Source of the DNA: Myxococcales bacterium
Lineage (GTDB): Bacteria; Myxococcota_A; UBA9160; SZUA-336
Assembly: GCA_013215565.1 (NCBI GenBank)
Contig: JABSQV010000016.1
Span: 1-64,000, forward strand
Reading direction: 5' to 3'
Length of the DNA stretch: 64,000 nt
A program made the position numbers and the translations under genes. The number at the start of each line of letters is the position of its first letter. Positions within the stretch are counted from its first letter, which is position 1. The notes beneath the pieces are model-generated. The model worked only from the letters and a program-made list of their open reading frames with translations, did not search any database and was not told where the DNA came from. Shown here piece by piece: positions 17,444 to 26,628 of this stretch.

Positions 17444-18844
17444 ATGAAGCCAGCCCCGACGCCGACGCTTCCGGACTACCGGTCCCAGAGCCTCTGGCTG
17501 GACACGGTTCCGGACGCGCTCCAGCCGCGGCCGTCCCTCGAGCAGGAACTCGAGGTCGACCTCGCGATCGTGGGCGCGGGCTATACGGGGCTCTGGACCG
17601 CCTACTACCTGAGCACACTCGAACCCGCGCTTCGCATCGCAATCGTCGAGTCGGAGATCGCGGGCTTCGGGGCTTCGGGCCGCAACGGCGGCTGGGTGCT
17701 CGGCGAGAGCATGGGGATCGAGGACTACTTCGCCGCGCCCGATCAGCGCGAGCGCGGGATCGCGCTCCAGCGCGCGCTCTTCGACGCGGTGGATGAGGTC
17801 GGCCGAATTTCGCAGGCGGAGGGGATCGACTGCCACTACACCAAGGGCGGCACGCTCGCCGTGGCCACGGTCGAACCCCACCGGCGCCAGTTGCAGGAGC
17901 GTCTGAACGAACTGCGCGGGCTCGGCTTCGGGAGCGACGACTACCGCTGGCTCGAACCCGCGGAGTGCCGCGCGCGGATTCACACCCAGCAGAACCTGGG
18001 CGGCGTCTACTCGCCTCACTGTGCCGCGATTCACCCCGCGCGGTTGGTACGCGGACTGGCCGACCGGGTGGAAGCGCGTGGTACCCGAATTTTCGAGCGC
18101 TCTCCGGCAATCGCAATCGAACCGCGCGCGGTCATCACCCCGCGCGGCCGCCTACGGGCGGATCTGGTGCTGGTCGCGACCGAGGGCTACACGCGTGACC
18201 TGCCCGGGCGTCGCAGGCAGCTGCTTCCAGTCCACTCGATGATGATCGCAACCGAGCCGCTCTCGGATGTAGTCTGGAAGGAGATCGGGCTCCGCGAGCG
18301 CGAGACCTTCGCAGACCCGCGCCGGACCGTGATCTACGGGCAGCGCACCGTCGACGGGAGAATCGCGTTCGGGGGACGCGGCAGCTACTTCCTGGGTTCA
18401 CGCTACCGAAACCGCTTCCCTGCGGACCACCTGAGGTTTCGCCAGGTACGAACTGCGCTGGTCTCCCTGTTCCCGGTACTGCGCGACGCCCGCATCACGC
18501 ACCGCTGGGGGGGACCGCTCGGCGTAGCGCGCGACTGGCGGGTCTCGGTCGGCCTCGACCGGAAGGCGGGCCTGGCCTGGGGCGGAGGTTATGCGGGCGA
18601 GGGTGTTTGCGCTTCCAACCTGGTCGGGCGCACGCTGGCTGACCTGATTCTCGAACGCGACAGCGAGTACGCGAGACTCTGCCTGGTACGGCCGCCATTT
18701 CAAAACTGGGAACCGGAGCCGATGCGCTGGCTCGCGGTGCACGGCAGCATGCAGCTCGGTGGGCAGATCGATCGCGCCGAACTCGCGGGCCGAACCTCGC
18801 CGCGCTGGCAACGCGCGCTGCATCGCTGGCTCGTGGGGCGCTAG
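17444..18844 (+). CDS. FAD-dependent amine oxidase, DAO family (PuuB/OrdL-like)
   Basis: 466 residues. The Rossmann FAD site is [17 protein letters not shown] (from about residue 41), followed by the family-typical [29 protein letters not shown] and [27 protein letters not shown] form the C-terminal FAD contact. DAO proteins of this type oxidise secondary or primary amines, as gamma-glutamylputrescine oxidase PuuB does. No putrescine genes are nearby. No clear Shine-Dalgarno. Convergent with the ABA4-like gene. Confidence 0.85.
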   Translation: MKPAPTPTLPDYRSQSLWLDTVPDALQPRPSLEQELEVDLAIVGAGYTGLWTAYYLSTLEPALRIAIVESEIAGFGASGRNGGWVLGESMGIEDYFAAPDQRERGIALQRALFDAVDEVGRISQAEGIDCHYTKGGTLAVATVEPHRRQLQERLNELRGLGFGSDDYRWLEPAECRARIHTQQNLGGVYSPHCAAIHPARLVRGLADRVEARGTRIFERSPAIAIEPRAVITPRGRLRADLVLVATEGYTRDLPGRRRQLLPVHSMMIATEPLSDVVWKEIGLRERETFADPRRTVIYGQRTVDGRIAFGGRGSYFLGSRYRNRFPADHLRFRQVRTALVSLFPVLRDARITHRWGGPLGVARDWRVSVGLDRKAGLAWGGGYAGEGVCASNLVGRTLADLILERDSEYARLCLVRPPFQNWEPEPMRWLAVHGSMQLGGQIDRAELAGRTSPRWQRALHRWLVGR

Positions 18845-18865
18845 CAAGCGCGCGCTCCGCGGAAC

Positions 18866-19321
18866 TCAGGCCGTCGAGACTTCGCGAGCTTCGTCCAGCA
18901 AGAAGCGCCTCGTCCAGGCAAGCCGGAGCAACAGATAGGCGAGCAGCCCCAGCGGGCCGAGCATCAACGTAAACACCAGGCAGGGCACCACCGCAAGCCG
19001 ATGGATCCCGAGCCTGCGGGAATCCCGTATCTCCCAGGCTCCGACGAACAAGTCGAACACGAGGTAGTGCACCCAGCCCGCGAGTGCGGCGGTTTCGGTG
19101 GTGAAGAACTGCATCACGCCCGAAAGCGAGAAGAAACTCGCCCCCTCGGGAGCGCCGGAGGAGGAAAGAAACGCCCAGCCATACACCCCGCCGAGCAGGA
19201 TCGGAATGAAGGCGGAGTGGACGATGCGTTGCGTCCAGACCCAGCCCGGCGCGACCACGAGCAGCAGCCACGCAGGCAGCACACCGTTGTTACAGATCAG
19301 AAACAGCGTCTCGGCGGTCAC
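18866..19321 (-). CDS. ABA4-like (DUF4281) integral membrane protein
   Basis: 151 residues from the GTG at 19321, which overlaps the upstream stop as GTGA. NNGVLPAWLLLVVAPGW, LAGWVHYLVFDLFVGAWEIRD and VPCLVFTLMLGPLGLLAYLL are the ABA4 family signatures over four membrane segments. The plant member acts in neoxanthin formation; bacterial members are of unknown function. The longer frame starting at 19555 is a shadow of the neighbouring gene. Confidence 0.8.
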   Translation of the reverse strand: MTAETLFLICNNGVLPAWLLLVVAPGWVWTQRIVHSAFIPILLGGVYGWAFLSSSGAPEGASFFSLSGVMQFFTTETAALAGWVHYLVFDLFVGAWEIRDSRRLGIHRLAVVPCLVFTLMLGPLGLLAYLLLRLAWTRRFLLDEAREVSTA

Positions 19322-19782
19322 GACCTTCCTCCATTGCCGACACCCGGAGCCCGCTCCTCGGGAATCGGAACCAGGGACAGAATGCCCCCCATGAGAAACA
19401 GCAGCGGCAACACCCCGGCCGCGCGCCACGGGGGATCGCCCGGCGTCGCGCTCGCAACCGAAAACGCCGCGACCGAGAGCGCGAGCCCGTAGCCGCTGCC
19501 CAGGACCGAAACAGCCCAGACCGCCCAGCGTTCGCCCCGGCGGTAGGGCCCCCACAGGATCACCCCGAGTGCCAGACCCAGCGCGAGCGAGCCCGCACCA
19601 ACCAGACGCAGGGCCGTCAGTCCCAGGGCCTGCAGACCGGGTGCCAGGTCTTTCCAGTCGGTTCCCGCGGCCGCCGCGTGGTAGGCCATGAACTCTGACG
19701 ACGACAGGTAGGTCCAGCCGAATGCGATGAGCGCCAGCGTCGCGACCGCGTGAAACCCGAAACCGACTCTGCGCACGTGCAT
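19318..19782 (-). CDS. Small membrane protein, function unknown
   Basis: 154 residues with GGGAGG about 8 nt before the ATG. Four hydrophobic segments: FHAVATLALIAFGWTYL, LTALRLVGAGSLALGLALGVIL, AVSVLGSGYGLALSVAAFS and AAGVLPLLFLMGGILSLV. Coupled to the ABA4-like gene by GTGA and following a lipoprotein gene by 3 nt, so a three-gene envelope operon. I recognise no family. Confidence 0.7.
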   Translation of the reverse strand: MHVRRVGFGFHAVATLALIAFGWTYLSSSEFMAYHAAAAGTDWKDLAPGLQALGLTALRLVGAGSLALGLALGVILWGPYRRGERWAVWAVSVLGSGYGLALSVAAFSVASATPGDPPWRAAGVLPLLFLMGGILSLVPIPEERAPGVGNGGRS

Positions 19783-19785
19783 CCG

Positions 19786-20442
19786 CTACCTCCCTGACGC
19801 AGCCTTCAAGATGTCTCGATCCAAGGTCGACTCGTCGAGGCGATCGAGTTCCTCGAGTGTCAGCGTAGCGCCCTGCCCCGCGTACAGGATGCTGGTCGGA
19901 TCATCGTTCGGCTGCAGGCCGTAATACAGGAACGCGATCGCGCGGGTCACCAACTTCCGCATCCGGATCGCGACCTCCTCGTCGGTGGAGAGGCCCCCGG
20001 TATTCCGCGGGTCGATCCGCGAGGTCGAGATGACCCCGCAGCACTTGTCACGGAGAATCGAGAAGGCTTGCCCCGTACGGCCGCGCGACGGGGCAAGGCC
20101 GAGATCGGCGATCGCGAGCATGCGGGCGCTCGGGTTGTCGCTCGTATTCCCGACCGAGTTCCGAAGCAGGCTCAAGAGCGGCGCCGCGACGATCTGCTTT
20201 CCGTCGGCGGACAGGTAGCGTGCGCCGGGCCAGATCGAGGCCGTGATCTCGACCTGGAGCGAAAGGGCACGTTCGTAGTAGCGCGTGAGGGACTGGATGT
20301 AGTCGAGCCGTACCCCGCCCATCGGAATCAGATAGACGGCGGCCCGCCGCGGGTTCGGCGGGGTGGACGGAGCGTTGGATGCGCAACCCAGGGCGAGCAG
20401 AAGGGCGAGCAGGCCTCTGGTTGAAGGCTTCGACGCGATCAC
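19786..20442 (-). CDS. Lipoprotein, possibly a catalytically dead archaemetzincin-like protein
   Basis: 218 residues from a GTG with GGAGAGG upstream. The lipobox is LALGC with Cys near residue 20, so it should be lipidated at the membrane. AVYLIPMGGVRLDYIQSLTRYYERAL, then FSILRDKCCGVISTSRIDP and a late segment RKLVTRAIAFLYYGLQ followed by LEELDRLDEST, recall the layout of archaemetzincins (M54), where the late helix carries HExxHxxGxxH. Here the His and Glu are absent. The relation is a weak visual match and the protein may be unrelated. A TATCAT box at 20475-20470 (minus) is a possible promoter. Confidence 0.6.
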   Translation of the reverse strand: MIASKPSTRGLLALLLALGCASNAPSTPPNPRRAAVYLIPMGGVRLDYIQSLTRYYERALSLQVEITASIWPGARYLSADGKQIVAAPLLSLLRNSVGNTSDNPSARMLAIADLGLAPSRGRTGQAFSILRDKCCGVISTSRIDPRNTGGLSTDEEVAIRMRKLVTRAIAFLYYGLQPNDDPTSILYAGQGATLTLEELDRLDESTLDRDILKAASGR

Positions 20443-20501
20443 GGCCTCTCCGGATGGCGGGGAGGCGCGATGATAGCCCTCCCGGCGCTCCGGGATCCCG
20501 C

Positions 20502-20531
20502 TTGACGAAAAAGCGAAAATAAAGCGAAAAT
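20502..20531 (+). promoter_or_regulatory. Promoter of the mutagenesis cassette with an 11-bp tandem repeat, possible SOS operator
   Basis: TTGACG at 20502-20507 resembles a -35 box; 18 nt later GAAAAT at 20526-20531 ends 6 nt before the imuA ATG. Between them AAAGCGAAAAT occurs twice in direct tandem (20510-20520 and 20521-20531), a period of one helical turn. Alphaproteobacterial LexA sites are direct repeats with an 11-bp period (GAAC-N7-GAAC), so this could be the site of a LexA-like repressor. The sequence itself is not a known LexA consensus. Confidence 0.45.
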
Positions 20532-20537
20532 CTACCC

Positions 20538-21293
20538 ATGCAGTCCCGGCCCGCGCTCCCCCCAGGCACCCGCTCGCCCCGGGCCATCATCCGGGAGACC
20601 GGCCTGGAGGGACGCGTGCACCTGGGGCTCGAGTCGAGGATCGTGGCCCCGGGCGAGCTAGGGGCGCCCGAACAGAGCCCCCGCACACCGGATCGGCTCG
20701 GTCTCGACACGCTGCTGGGCCTCGAGGGAAAAGCCACCGCCGGTACCCTGATCGAACTCGCGGGGGAAAGGTCCTCGGGACGAACCGCCCTCGCCTACCG
20801 CATGGCGGCCGGAGCCACCGCACGGGGGGAACTCGTGGCCTGGCTCGACCTCCCGGATGCGCTCGATCCCCGCTTCCTGCGCCGCTCGGGCGTGGACCTG
20901 AACGCGCTGCTCTGGGTGAGGCCCCCCGGACTGCGCGCGACCCTGCGCGCAGCCGAGATCCTGGTGCGGGCCGGTTTCGCGATGGTGGCGATCGATCTCT
21001 GCGGCATCGGCACGAGCACGCTCGCGAAACTTCCGAACTCGGCCTGGACCCGGCTCCTGCATTCGCTCCGGGGGGCACGCGCCACGGCGGTCCTGCTCTC
21101 GGGTCCGGATCGGATTGCGGGCACCGCCGCAACCCTCGGGATCTACACCGAACGGAGTCAGGCGATCTTCGAGCGGGATTTGCTCGAAGGACTGGAACTC
21201 TACGCCTCGGTCGTTCGCAACCGGGCGGGGCCCATCGGCGAGGCGCACCCACTCCGAGTTCTGCAGCGTCCCGTACCCGTGGACCTTTCCTGA
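20538..21293 (+). CDS. imuA: ImuA, RecA-like component of the mutagenesis cassette
   Basis: 251 residues, the usual length for ImuA. It resembles a RecA core: GTLIELAGERSSGRTALAYRMA at the Walker A position, FAMVAIDLCGIG at Walker B, then a RecA-like C-terminal sheet. The invariant Walker A Lys is Arg here (GERSSGRTA), so ATP binding may be weak. ImuA helps ImuB and DnaE2 in damage-induced mutagenesis. The order imuA-imuB-dnaE2, with 11 nt and then a coding overlap, supports the call. Confidence 0.85.
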   Translation: MQSRPALPPGTRSPRAIIRETGLEGRVHLGLESRIVAPGELGAPEQSPRTPDRLGLDTLLGLEGKATAGTLIELAGERSSGRTALAYRMAAGATARGELVAWLDLPDALDPRFLRRSGVDLNALLWVRPPGLRATLRAAEILVRAGFAMVAIDLCGIGTSTLAKLPNSAWTRLLHSLRGARATAVLLSGPDRIAGTAATLGIYTERSQAIFERDLLEGLELYASVVRNRAGPIGEAHPLRVLQRPVPVDLS

Positions 21294-21304
21294 GCCGAGG
21301 AAGC

Positions 21305-22753
21305 ATGGACCGGTTCGCGTGCCTTTACGTACCCGACCTGCCCCTGGCGACCGCACTTCGCAACGAACCGGAGCTCCGCCACCGCGCACTCGCGATCGTC
21401 GACGGACCCACCATCGTCGCGGGCTGGCTGCAAGGCCTGACCGTCGCGCAGGCAGAGGCGGTCCGGTCCGACCTCGTCGTGCGCGCGCTCTCGCTGGAGG
21501 GCATTCACTCCGCGCAGGAAGCCCTGATCGACGTAGCGATTTCGGTGACGCCCCGGGTCGAGGAAAGCGAGACGGGTACCATCTTCCTCGACCTCGCGGG
21601 AACCGGCGCGATTTTTCCGAGCGAACGGGGCCTGCTCGGCGCCCTCGAAAAGCGGCTCGCAGAGGTGGGACTCGAGGGCGTCCGCATGGGCATCGGGCCG
21701 ACCTGCACGGTCGCGTGGCTTGCCGCACGCTGGCAGCACGGCGGTCAGATCGTCTCGTCGCACGGGACCAGGGGCTTTCTCGACCCCCTTCCCCTCGACC
21801 TGCTCGATCCTCCAGAGGAGACCTTCGACCTGCTCACGCGCTGGGGGATCCGAACGCTCGGGGAACTGCGACGAATCCCGGCGTCCTCCCTGGGGAGCCG
21901 CCTCGGAGAACCGACAGTCTGGCTCGCCCGCCGCGCGCGCGGCCAGGACCTGCGCCCCTTTCAACCCAAAAGCCCAAAACTGCGTTTCGAAGAAGGCGTC
22001 CAGATCGGCTTCCCGGTCGGAGACCTGGAGCGGCTCGCCTTCTTCTTGCGCGGGGTCGTCGACCGTCTGACCCGCCGGCTGCGCCTGCGTGGACTGGCCG
22101 TGCGCGAACTGCTGCTCGAACTGTTGCTCGAGAGCGGGCAAAACTTCGCGCGAACGGTGAAGACGGGCGCTCCGACCACCGAAGCGCCGGTGCTGGTTTC
22201 ACTCTTGCGGCTCGCGCTCGAGAAGGATCCGCCTCCGGAAGGGGTCGAGCGAATCCGTGTCGTCGCCGTGCCGGGCGGGGTCGAGCCTTCCCAACTCGAT
22301 CTGTTCCTGCCCCCGCTGCCCGCTCCCGCGGAACTCGCCGTCGCCGTGGCGCGGCTCGAGGCCCTGTGCGGGCCCGGAAAGGTGGGCGCCCCCTCCGTCG
22401 AAGACAGCCACCGGCCCGAAGCAAAGGGTCTAAACAGCTTCGCAGCCGGGCCCCGGGTCCTCCCGAAGTCCGCAGCGTTCTCCGGTCCCACGATGGCGCT
22501 GCGAGCCGTCCGTCCTCCGGAACAAATTCGCGCGTACGGAGCAGAGGGCCCACCCGTAAAGATCGAGTTCTCGGATCACCGGCGATTCCAGGTCCTTCAA
22601 CACGCCGGCCCGTGGCGCCTCTTCGGAGAGTGGTGGGGCGAGAGCTGCTTCGCGCGCGACTACTTCGATGTCGAACTCGGCGATGGGGGTGTCTACCGCA
22701 TCTACCGGAATCTCGATAACGGCCGCTGGTTCCTGGACGGAATCTATGACTAG
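21305..22753 (+). CDS. imuB: ImuB, inactive Y-family polymerase-like protein
   Basis: 482 residues. The Y-family palm and little-finger layout is visible: ACLYVPDLPLA at the start, IFLDLAGTG, GIGPTCTVAWLAA, LTRWGIRTLGELRRIPASSLGSRLG (helix-hairpin-helix), and a C-terminal domain. The acidic residues that polymerases need in the first motif are not in place, as in other ImuB proteins, which act as scaffolds between DnaE2 and the sliding clamp. QLDLF near residue 330 fits the clamp-binding pentapeptide QL(S/D)LF. Overlaps dnaE2 by 8 nt. Confidence 0.92.
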   Translation: MDRFACLYVPDLPLATALRNEPELRHRALAIVDGPTIVAGWLQGLTVAQAEAVRSDLVVRALSLEGIHSAQEALIDVAISVTPRVEESETGTIFLDLAGTGAIFPSERGLLGALEKRLAEVGLEGVRMGIGPTCTVAWLAARWQHGGQIVSSHGTRGFLDPLPLDLLDPPEETFDLLTRWGIRTLGELRRIPASSLGSRLGEPTVWLARRARGQDLRPFQPKSPKLRFEEGVQIGFPVGDLERLAFFLRGVVDRLTRRLRLRGLAVRELLLELLLESGQNFARTVKTGAPTTEAPVLVSLLRLALEKDPPPEGVERIRVVAVPGGVEPSQLDLFLPPLPAPAELAVAVARLEALCGPGKVGAPSVEDSHRPEAKGLNSFAAGPRVLPKSAAFSGPTMALRAVRPPEQIRAYGAEGPPVKIEFSDHRRFQVLQHAGPWRLFGEWWGESCFARDYFDVELGDGGVYRIYRNLDNGRWFLDGIYD

Positions 22754-25700
22754 CCCGCCCTATGTAGAACTCTGCACGCGCAGCGCGTTCAGCTTCCTCG
22801 AAGGCGCATCGCTGCCGGAAGATCTGGTCGAACGCGCGGCCGAACTGGGACACGGCACCCTCGCACTCTCCGATACCGATGGCCTCTCGGGAGCCCCGCG
22901 CTTTTACAAGCGGGGGAAGGCGCTCGGGGTGCGTACCCTGATCGGGGCGCGCGTGACACTGCAGGGGCCGGGACAACGCAGGCGCAAGAACGACCCGCCA
23001 CCGACTTCGGGGTCGGTGGTTCTGCTCAGTCGGGACCGGCGCGGATACCGAAATTTGTGTCGGATTCTCACGCTGGGACACGCGCCCTACCAGAAACCCT
23101 GGTCCCGGGTGCACATCCAGGACCTGCGCGAGTACGCGCAAGGCCTGGTCTGTCTCGTGCGCGACCCGCGACTCGCGGCTCCGATGCGCGAGATCTTTCG
23201 GTGCGATGCTTTCGCGGAAATCTGGAGGCACGCCGATCCCGACGAGGAACGCCTGAACCGTTCACTTCTCGCAACCGACCTGCCTCCGGTGGCGACCGGA
23301 GACGTCCGTCACGCAAGCCCGAAGGGAAAACGGCTGCTCGACGCTCTCAGTTGCCTCCGGCATAAAGTGACGCTCGCCTCCGCGGGGCGCCTGCTGCTTC
23401 CGAATGCGGAACGCCACCTGCGTTCGCCCCACGAGATGGCGGCACGTTTCCGCGATCTTCCCGAGGCACTGCACAACACGCTCGAGATCTCGGAGCGCTG
23501 CGAGTTCTCGCTCTGCGATCTCGGTTACGAGTTTCCCGACTTTGCCCTCGCTGCCGGTGAAACGCTGCCTCAAAAACTTCGGGAACTCACCGAACTCGGC
23601 GCGCGCGAGCGCGGGGGCGGCCGAATCTCGCCCGAGGCGCGCAGCCAGATCGATCACGAACTCGCCATGATCCGCCGACTCGGCCTCGAGGGTTACTTCC
23701 TGATCGTGTGGGACATCGTGCGCGAATGCCGGGCGCGCGGGATTCTGGCCCAGGGCCGCGGCTCGGCCGCGAACAGTCTGGTCTGCTACGCGCTCGGCAT
23801 CACGGCGATCGACCCGATCCGCTACGGACTGCTCTTCGAACGCTTCCTTTCAGAGGAGCGCGGCGAGTGGCCCGACATCGACATCGATCTCCCATCGGGA
23901 GATCGACGCGAGGAGATCCTGCAGTACGTCTACCGGCGCTACGGGCCCCACGGTGCCGGCATGACCGCCAACGTGATCAGCTACCGGCCGCGAAGCGCGG
24001 TGCGCGAGATGGGCAAGGTCCTCGGACTCGCGGGCGTACAGATCGACCGCCTGGCCCGACTGGTCTCCCGGCACGAGTACGTCGACGATCGCGACGCGCT
24101 CCGGCACCAGATCGAAAGGGGTGGGGTCGACCCGCGCGCACCCGTGATCCGACACCTGCTCCGCCTGGTCCGCGAGGTTCAGCACCTGCCCCGGCACCTC
24201 TCCCAGCACTCCGGCGGAATGGTGATCGCGAAGGGCCGTCTCGACGAACTGGTTCCGCTCGAACCGGCCCGCATGCCGAACCGAACCATCGTGCAGTGGG
24301 ACAAGGACGACTGCGCCGACATGGGCATCATCAAGATCGACCTGCTCGGACTCGGCATGCTGGCGGTGCTCGAGGAAGTGATCCCGCTGATCCGGGAACA
24401 CGACGGCGTCGAGGTCGATCTGGCAAAGCTCCCGGCAGACGATCCCCGAACCTACGAGATGCTCCGGCGAGCCGACACCGTCGGGGTATTCCAGGTCGAG
24501 AGCCGCGCCCAGATGGCCACCCTGCCTCGCATGCAGCCCCGCTGCTTTTACGACCTGGTCGTCGAGGTCGCCATCATTCGGCCCGGCCCGATCGTGGGCA
24601 ACATGGTGCAGCCCTATTTGAAACGCCGGGCGGGTCGCGAGCCTGTGAGCTACGCGCACCCGGACCTGGCACCGATCCTGGAGCGGACCCTGGGCGTCCC
24701 GATCTTCCAGGAGCAGCTCCTGCGAATCGCCATGACCGTCGCCGGTTTCAGCGGGGGCGAAGCCGAGGAGCTTCGGCGCGCCATGGGCTTCAAGCGCTCG
24801 GTCGAACGCATGCGCGCAATCGAGGCGAAGCTCCTGGCCGGGATGCGCGAGCACGGCATTGACCGGGCGACCCGGGGCGAGATCGTGAAGCAGGTTACGG
24901 CCTTCGCGCTCTACGGATTTCCGGAGAGCCACGCCGCGAGCTTCGCGCTGTTGGCCTACGCGTCCGCCTACCTGCGCGCACACCACCACGCCTGTTTTCT
25001 CGCGGCCATGCTCAACTGCTACCCGCTCGGCTTCTACAGCCCCGCGACGCTGGTCAAGGACGCGCAGCGGCACGGCGTCCGGGTGCTTCCCATCTGCGTG
25101 CAGCAGAGCGACTGGCCCTGCCTCATCGAGCGCCAGACCGACGGCCAAAACGGCGTCCGCCTCGGCCTTCGCTACGCCGAAGGACTCCGGGAGGCCGCGG
25201 GACGCAGGATCGAGACAGCCCGTCCCTTCGCCTCGACCGGAGACCTGGCCCATCGGGCCGACCTGCACCGCGACGAACTCGCCCGGCTCGCCGAGATCGG
25301 TGCCTGCGCGAAGCTCGGCCTGGAACGGCGCGCGGCGCTGTGGCAGGTCTCGTCCGTACAGCAGGGGCTACTCGCGGGCGCCGTCTCGGAAACGCCCTCT
25401 CCGCTCGCAGAGATGACCCCGTTCGAACAGACGCTGGCCGATTACCGGGGCACCGGCATCACGACCGGGCCCCACCTGGTTTCACACCTGCGACCCGAGC
25501 TCCGGCGCCGCGGGGTCCGCTCGGCGAGCGAGCTTCGGGACCTGCCCGACGGTCAGTGGGTCCGCACCGCGGGCGTCGTGATCGTGCGCCAGCGTCCGGC
25601 CACCGCAAAGGGGTTTCTGTTCATGACGCTCGAAGACGAGACCGGAACCTCGAACAGCATCGTGCTCCCGGACCTCTTCGAACGGCAGCGGGCACTGCTG

Positions 25701-25835
25701 CAGACCGCGGGACTGCTCCTGGTCGAAGGCCCGCTCCAGAACCAGGAGGGGGTCATTCACGTGCGCGTCCGCCGCCTGGAGTCCCTGGATCACGCGACCC
25801 GGGACGAACTGCCCCGCTCGCATGACTTTCGTTAG
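22746..25835 (+). CDS. dnaE2: Error-prone DNA polymerase DnaE2
   Basis: 1029 residues from the ATG at 22746, inside the 3' end of imuB. PHP domain at the N terminus (ALSDTDGLSGAPRFYKR), polymerase core with AQGRGSAANSLVCYALGIT and the catalytic PDIDIDLPSGDRREEI, a QWDKDDCADMGIIKIDLLGLG region, the ELRRAMGFKRSVERM segment, and FPESHAASFALLAYASAYLRAHH, which distinguishes DnaE-type polymerases. C-terminal OB domain from about residue 930. It performs translesion synthesis with ImuA and ImuB. Length fits DnaE2 rather than the longer replicative DnaE1. Confidence 0.95.
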   Translation: MTSPPYVELCTRSAFSFLEGASLPEDLVERAAELGHGTLALSDTDGLSGAPRFYKRGKALGVRTLIGARVTLQGPGQRRRKNDPPPTSGSVVLLSRDRRGYRNLCRILTLGHAPYQKPWSRVHIQDLREYAQGLVCLVRDPRLAAPMREIFRCDAFAEIWRHADPDEERLNRSLLATDLPPVATGDVRHASPKGKRLLDALSCLRHKVTLASAGRLLLPNAERHLRSPHEMAARFRDLPEALHNTLEISERCEFSLCDLGYEFPDFALAAGETLPQKLRELTELGARERGGGRISPEARSQIDHELAMIRRLGLEGYFLIVWDIVRECRARGILAQGRGSAANSLVCYALGITAIDPIRYGLLFERFLSEERGEWPDIDIDLPSGDRREEILQYVYRRYGPHGAGMTANVISYRPRSAVREMGKVLGLAGVQIDRLARLVSRHEYVDDRDALRHQIERGGVDPRAPVIRHLLRLVREVQHLPRHLSQHSGGMVIAKGRLDELVPLEPARMPNRTIVQWDKDDCADMGIIKIDLLGLGMLAVLEEVIPLIREHDGVEVDLAKLPADDPRTYEMLRRADTVGVFQVESRAQMATLPRMQPRCFYDLVVEVAIIRPGPIVGNMVQPYLKRRAGREPVSYAHPDLAPILERTLGVPIFQEQLLRIAMTVAGFSGGEAEELRRAMGFKRSVERMRAIEAKLLAGMREHGIDRATRGEIVKQVTAFALYGFPESHAASFALLAYASAYLRAHHHACFLAAMLNCYPLGFYSPATLVKDAQRHGVRVLPICVQQSDWPCLIERQTDGQNGVRLGLRYAEGLREAAGRRIETARPFASTGDLAHRADLHRDELARLAEIGACAKLGLERRAALWQVSSVQQGLLAGAVSETPSPLAEMTPFEQTLADYRGTGITTGPHLVSHLRPELRRRGVRSASELRDLPDGQWVRTAGVVIVRQRPATAKGFLFMTLEDETGTSNSIVLPDLFERQRALLQTAGLLLVEGPLQNQEGVIHVRVRRLESLDHATRDELPRSHDFR

Positions 25836-25842
25836 CCCGGCT

Positions 25843-26538
25843 TCAGGCCCCGAGCACCTCGGGAATCCAGCGCCCGAGGCGCTCCCGAAGTTCCGGGCCG
25901 GCTTCCGAGAGCAGGTGACCCGCACCTTCCAGCACCACCAACTCGCCGGAGCCCGCCAGGGCCCGGACCATTTCGCTGGACTGGGCCGGAAGCAGTTCGT
26001 CATTGCTGCCGTGAAGCAGCAGGAAGGGCCGGTCGCCGATCATGGCCGCGCGCTCGCAACCCGCCGATTGGGTCGAGAGCGTCACCACGCCCCGAACCGC
26101 GTGCTTGAGCGCGCCCGCAAGATTGATCGCCACCGCACCCCCGAACGAGTGCCCGACGGCCACGAATGCGCGGGCACCGTTTCGGCTCGCGAGGTCACCG
26201 GCCGCCGCCATGTCGAGCACGCATGCATTCAGGTCGTTGGGCTTGCGGTAGTCGACCCTGATCGTGCCGATCTCGCGCTCGGCCAGCGCCAGGCCGAGGT
26301 CGTGGTAGAGCCCTTCCGCGGGCCCCAGCAGGCCACCCATGGCACCCCCGCCCATCAGCGCGCAACGCTCCCAGTGCGGATCCCCGTGCCAGAGCAGCGT
26401 CAGCAGACCCTCGAGTGTGAAGATCTCGAGGTGTGCAAGGCCTGGAGCCAGCTGCACGCGCTGTACGGCGAGCGTCCCAATCTGATCGAGCGGGCGAGCG
26501 GATGGGTCCTTGGATTCGGGCCTTTCGGGATCGGGCAC
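25843..26538 (-). CDS. Alpha/beta-hydrolase (dienelactone hydrolase-like)
   Basis: 231 residues from the GTG at 26538; the frame continues to 26646 but that part is low-complexity and overlaps the divergent promoter. The nucleophile motif is GHSFGGAVAINLAG, the acid is in LLLHGSNDELLP and the His is in LEGAGHLLSEAG. CALMGGGAMGGLLGP forms the early oxyanion loop. Substrate unknown. Convergent with dnaE2 (8-nt gap). Confidence 0.75.
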   Translation of the reverse strand: MPDPERPESKDPSARPLDQIGTLAVQRVQLAPGLAHLEIFTLEGLLTLLWHGDPHWERCALMGGGAMGGLLGPAEGLYHDLGLALAEREIGTIRVDYRKPNDLNACVLDMAAAGDLASRNGARAFVAVGHSFGGAVAINLAGALKHAVRGVVTLSTQSAGCERAAMIGDRPFLLLHGSNDELLPAQSSEMVRALAGSGELVVLEGAGHLLSEAGPELRERLGRWIPEVLGA

Positions 26539-26590
26539 GGGCCCATGATTGGCGGGCCTGGCACGCCCGGTCAAGGCGCCGCGCTCCCGG

Positions 26591-26596
26591 TAGAAT
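26591..26596 (+). promoter_or_regulatory. -10 box (TAGAAT) for the AddB/AddA-like operon
   Basis: TAGAAT matches TATAAT at 5 of 6 positions. The expected start of transcription near 26604 leaves a short leader with AAGGGA before the GTG at 26629. An in-frame ATG at 26595 that could extend the helicase gene lies inside this box and would not be transcribed from here. Confidence 0.4.
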
Positions 26597-26628
26597 GAGC
26601 GGGTCCCCAACAAGCAAGGGACCTGGAC

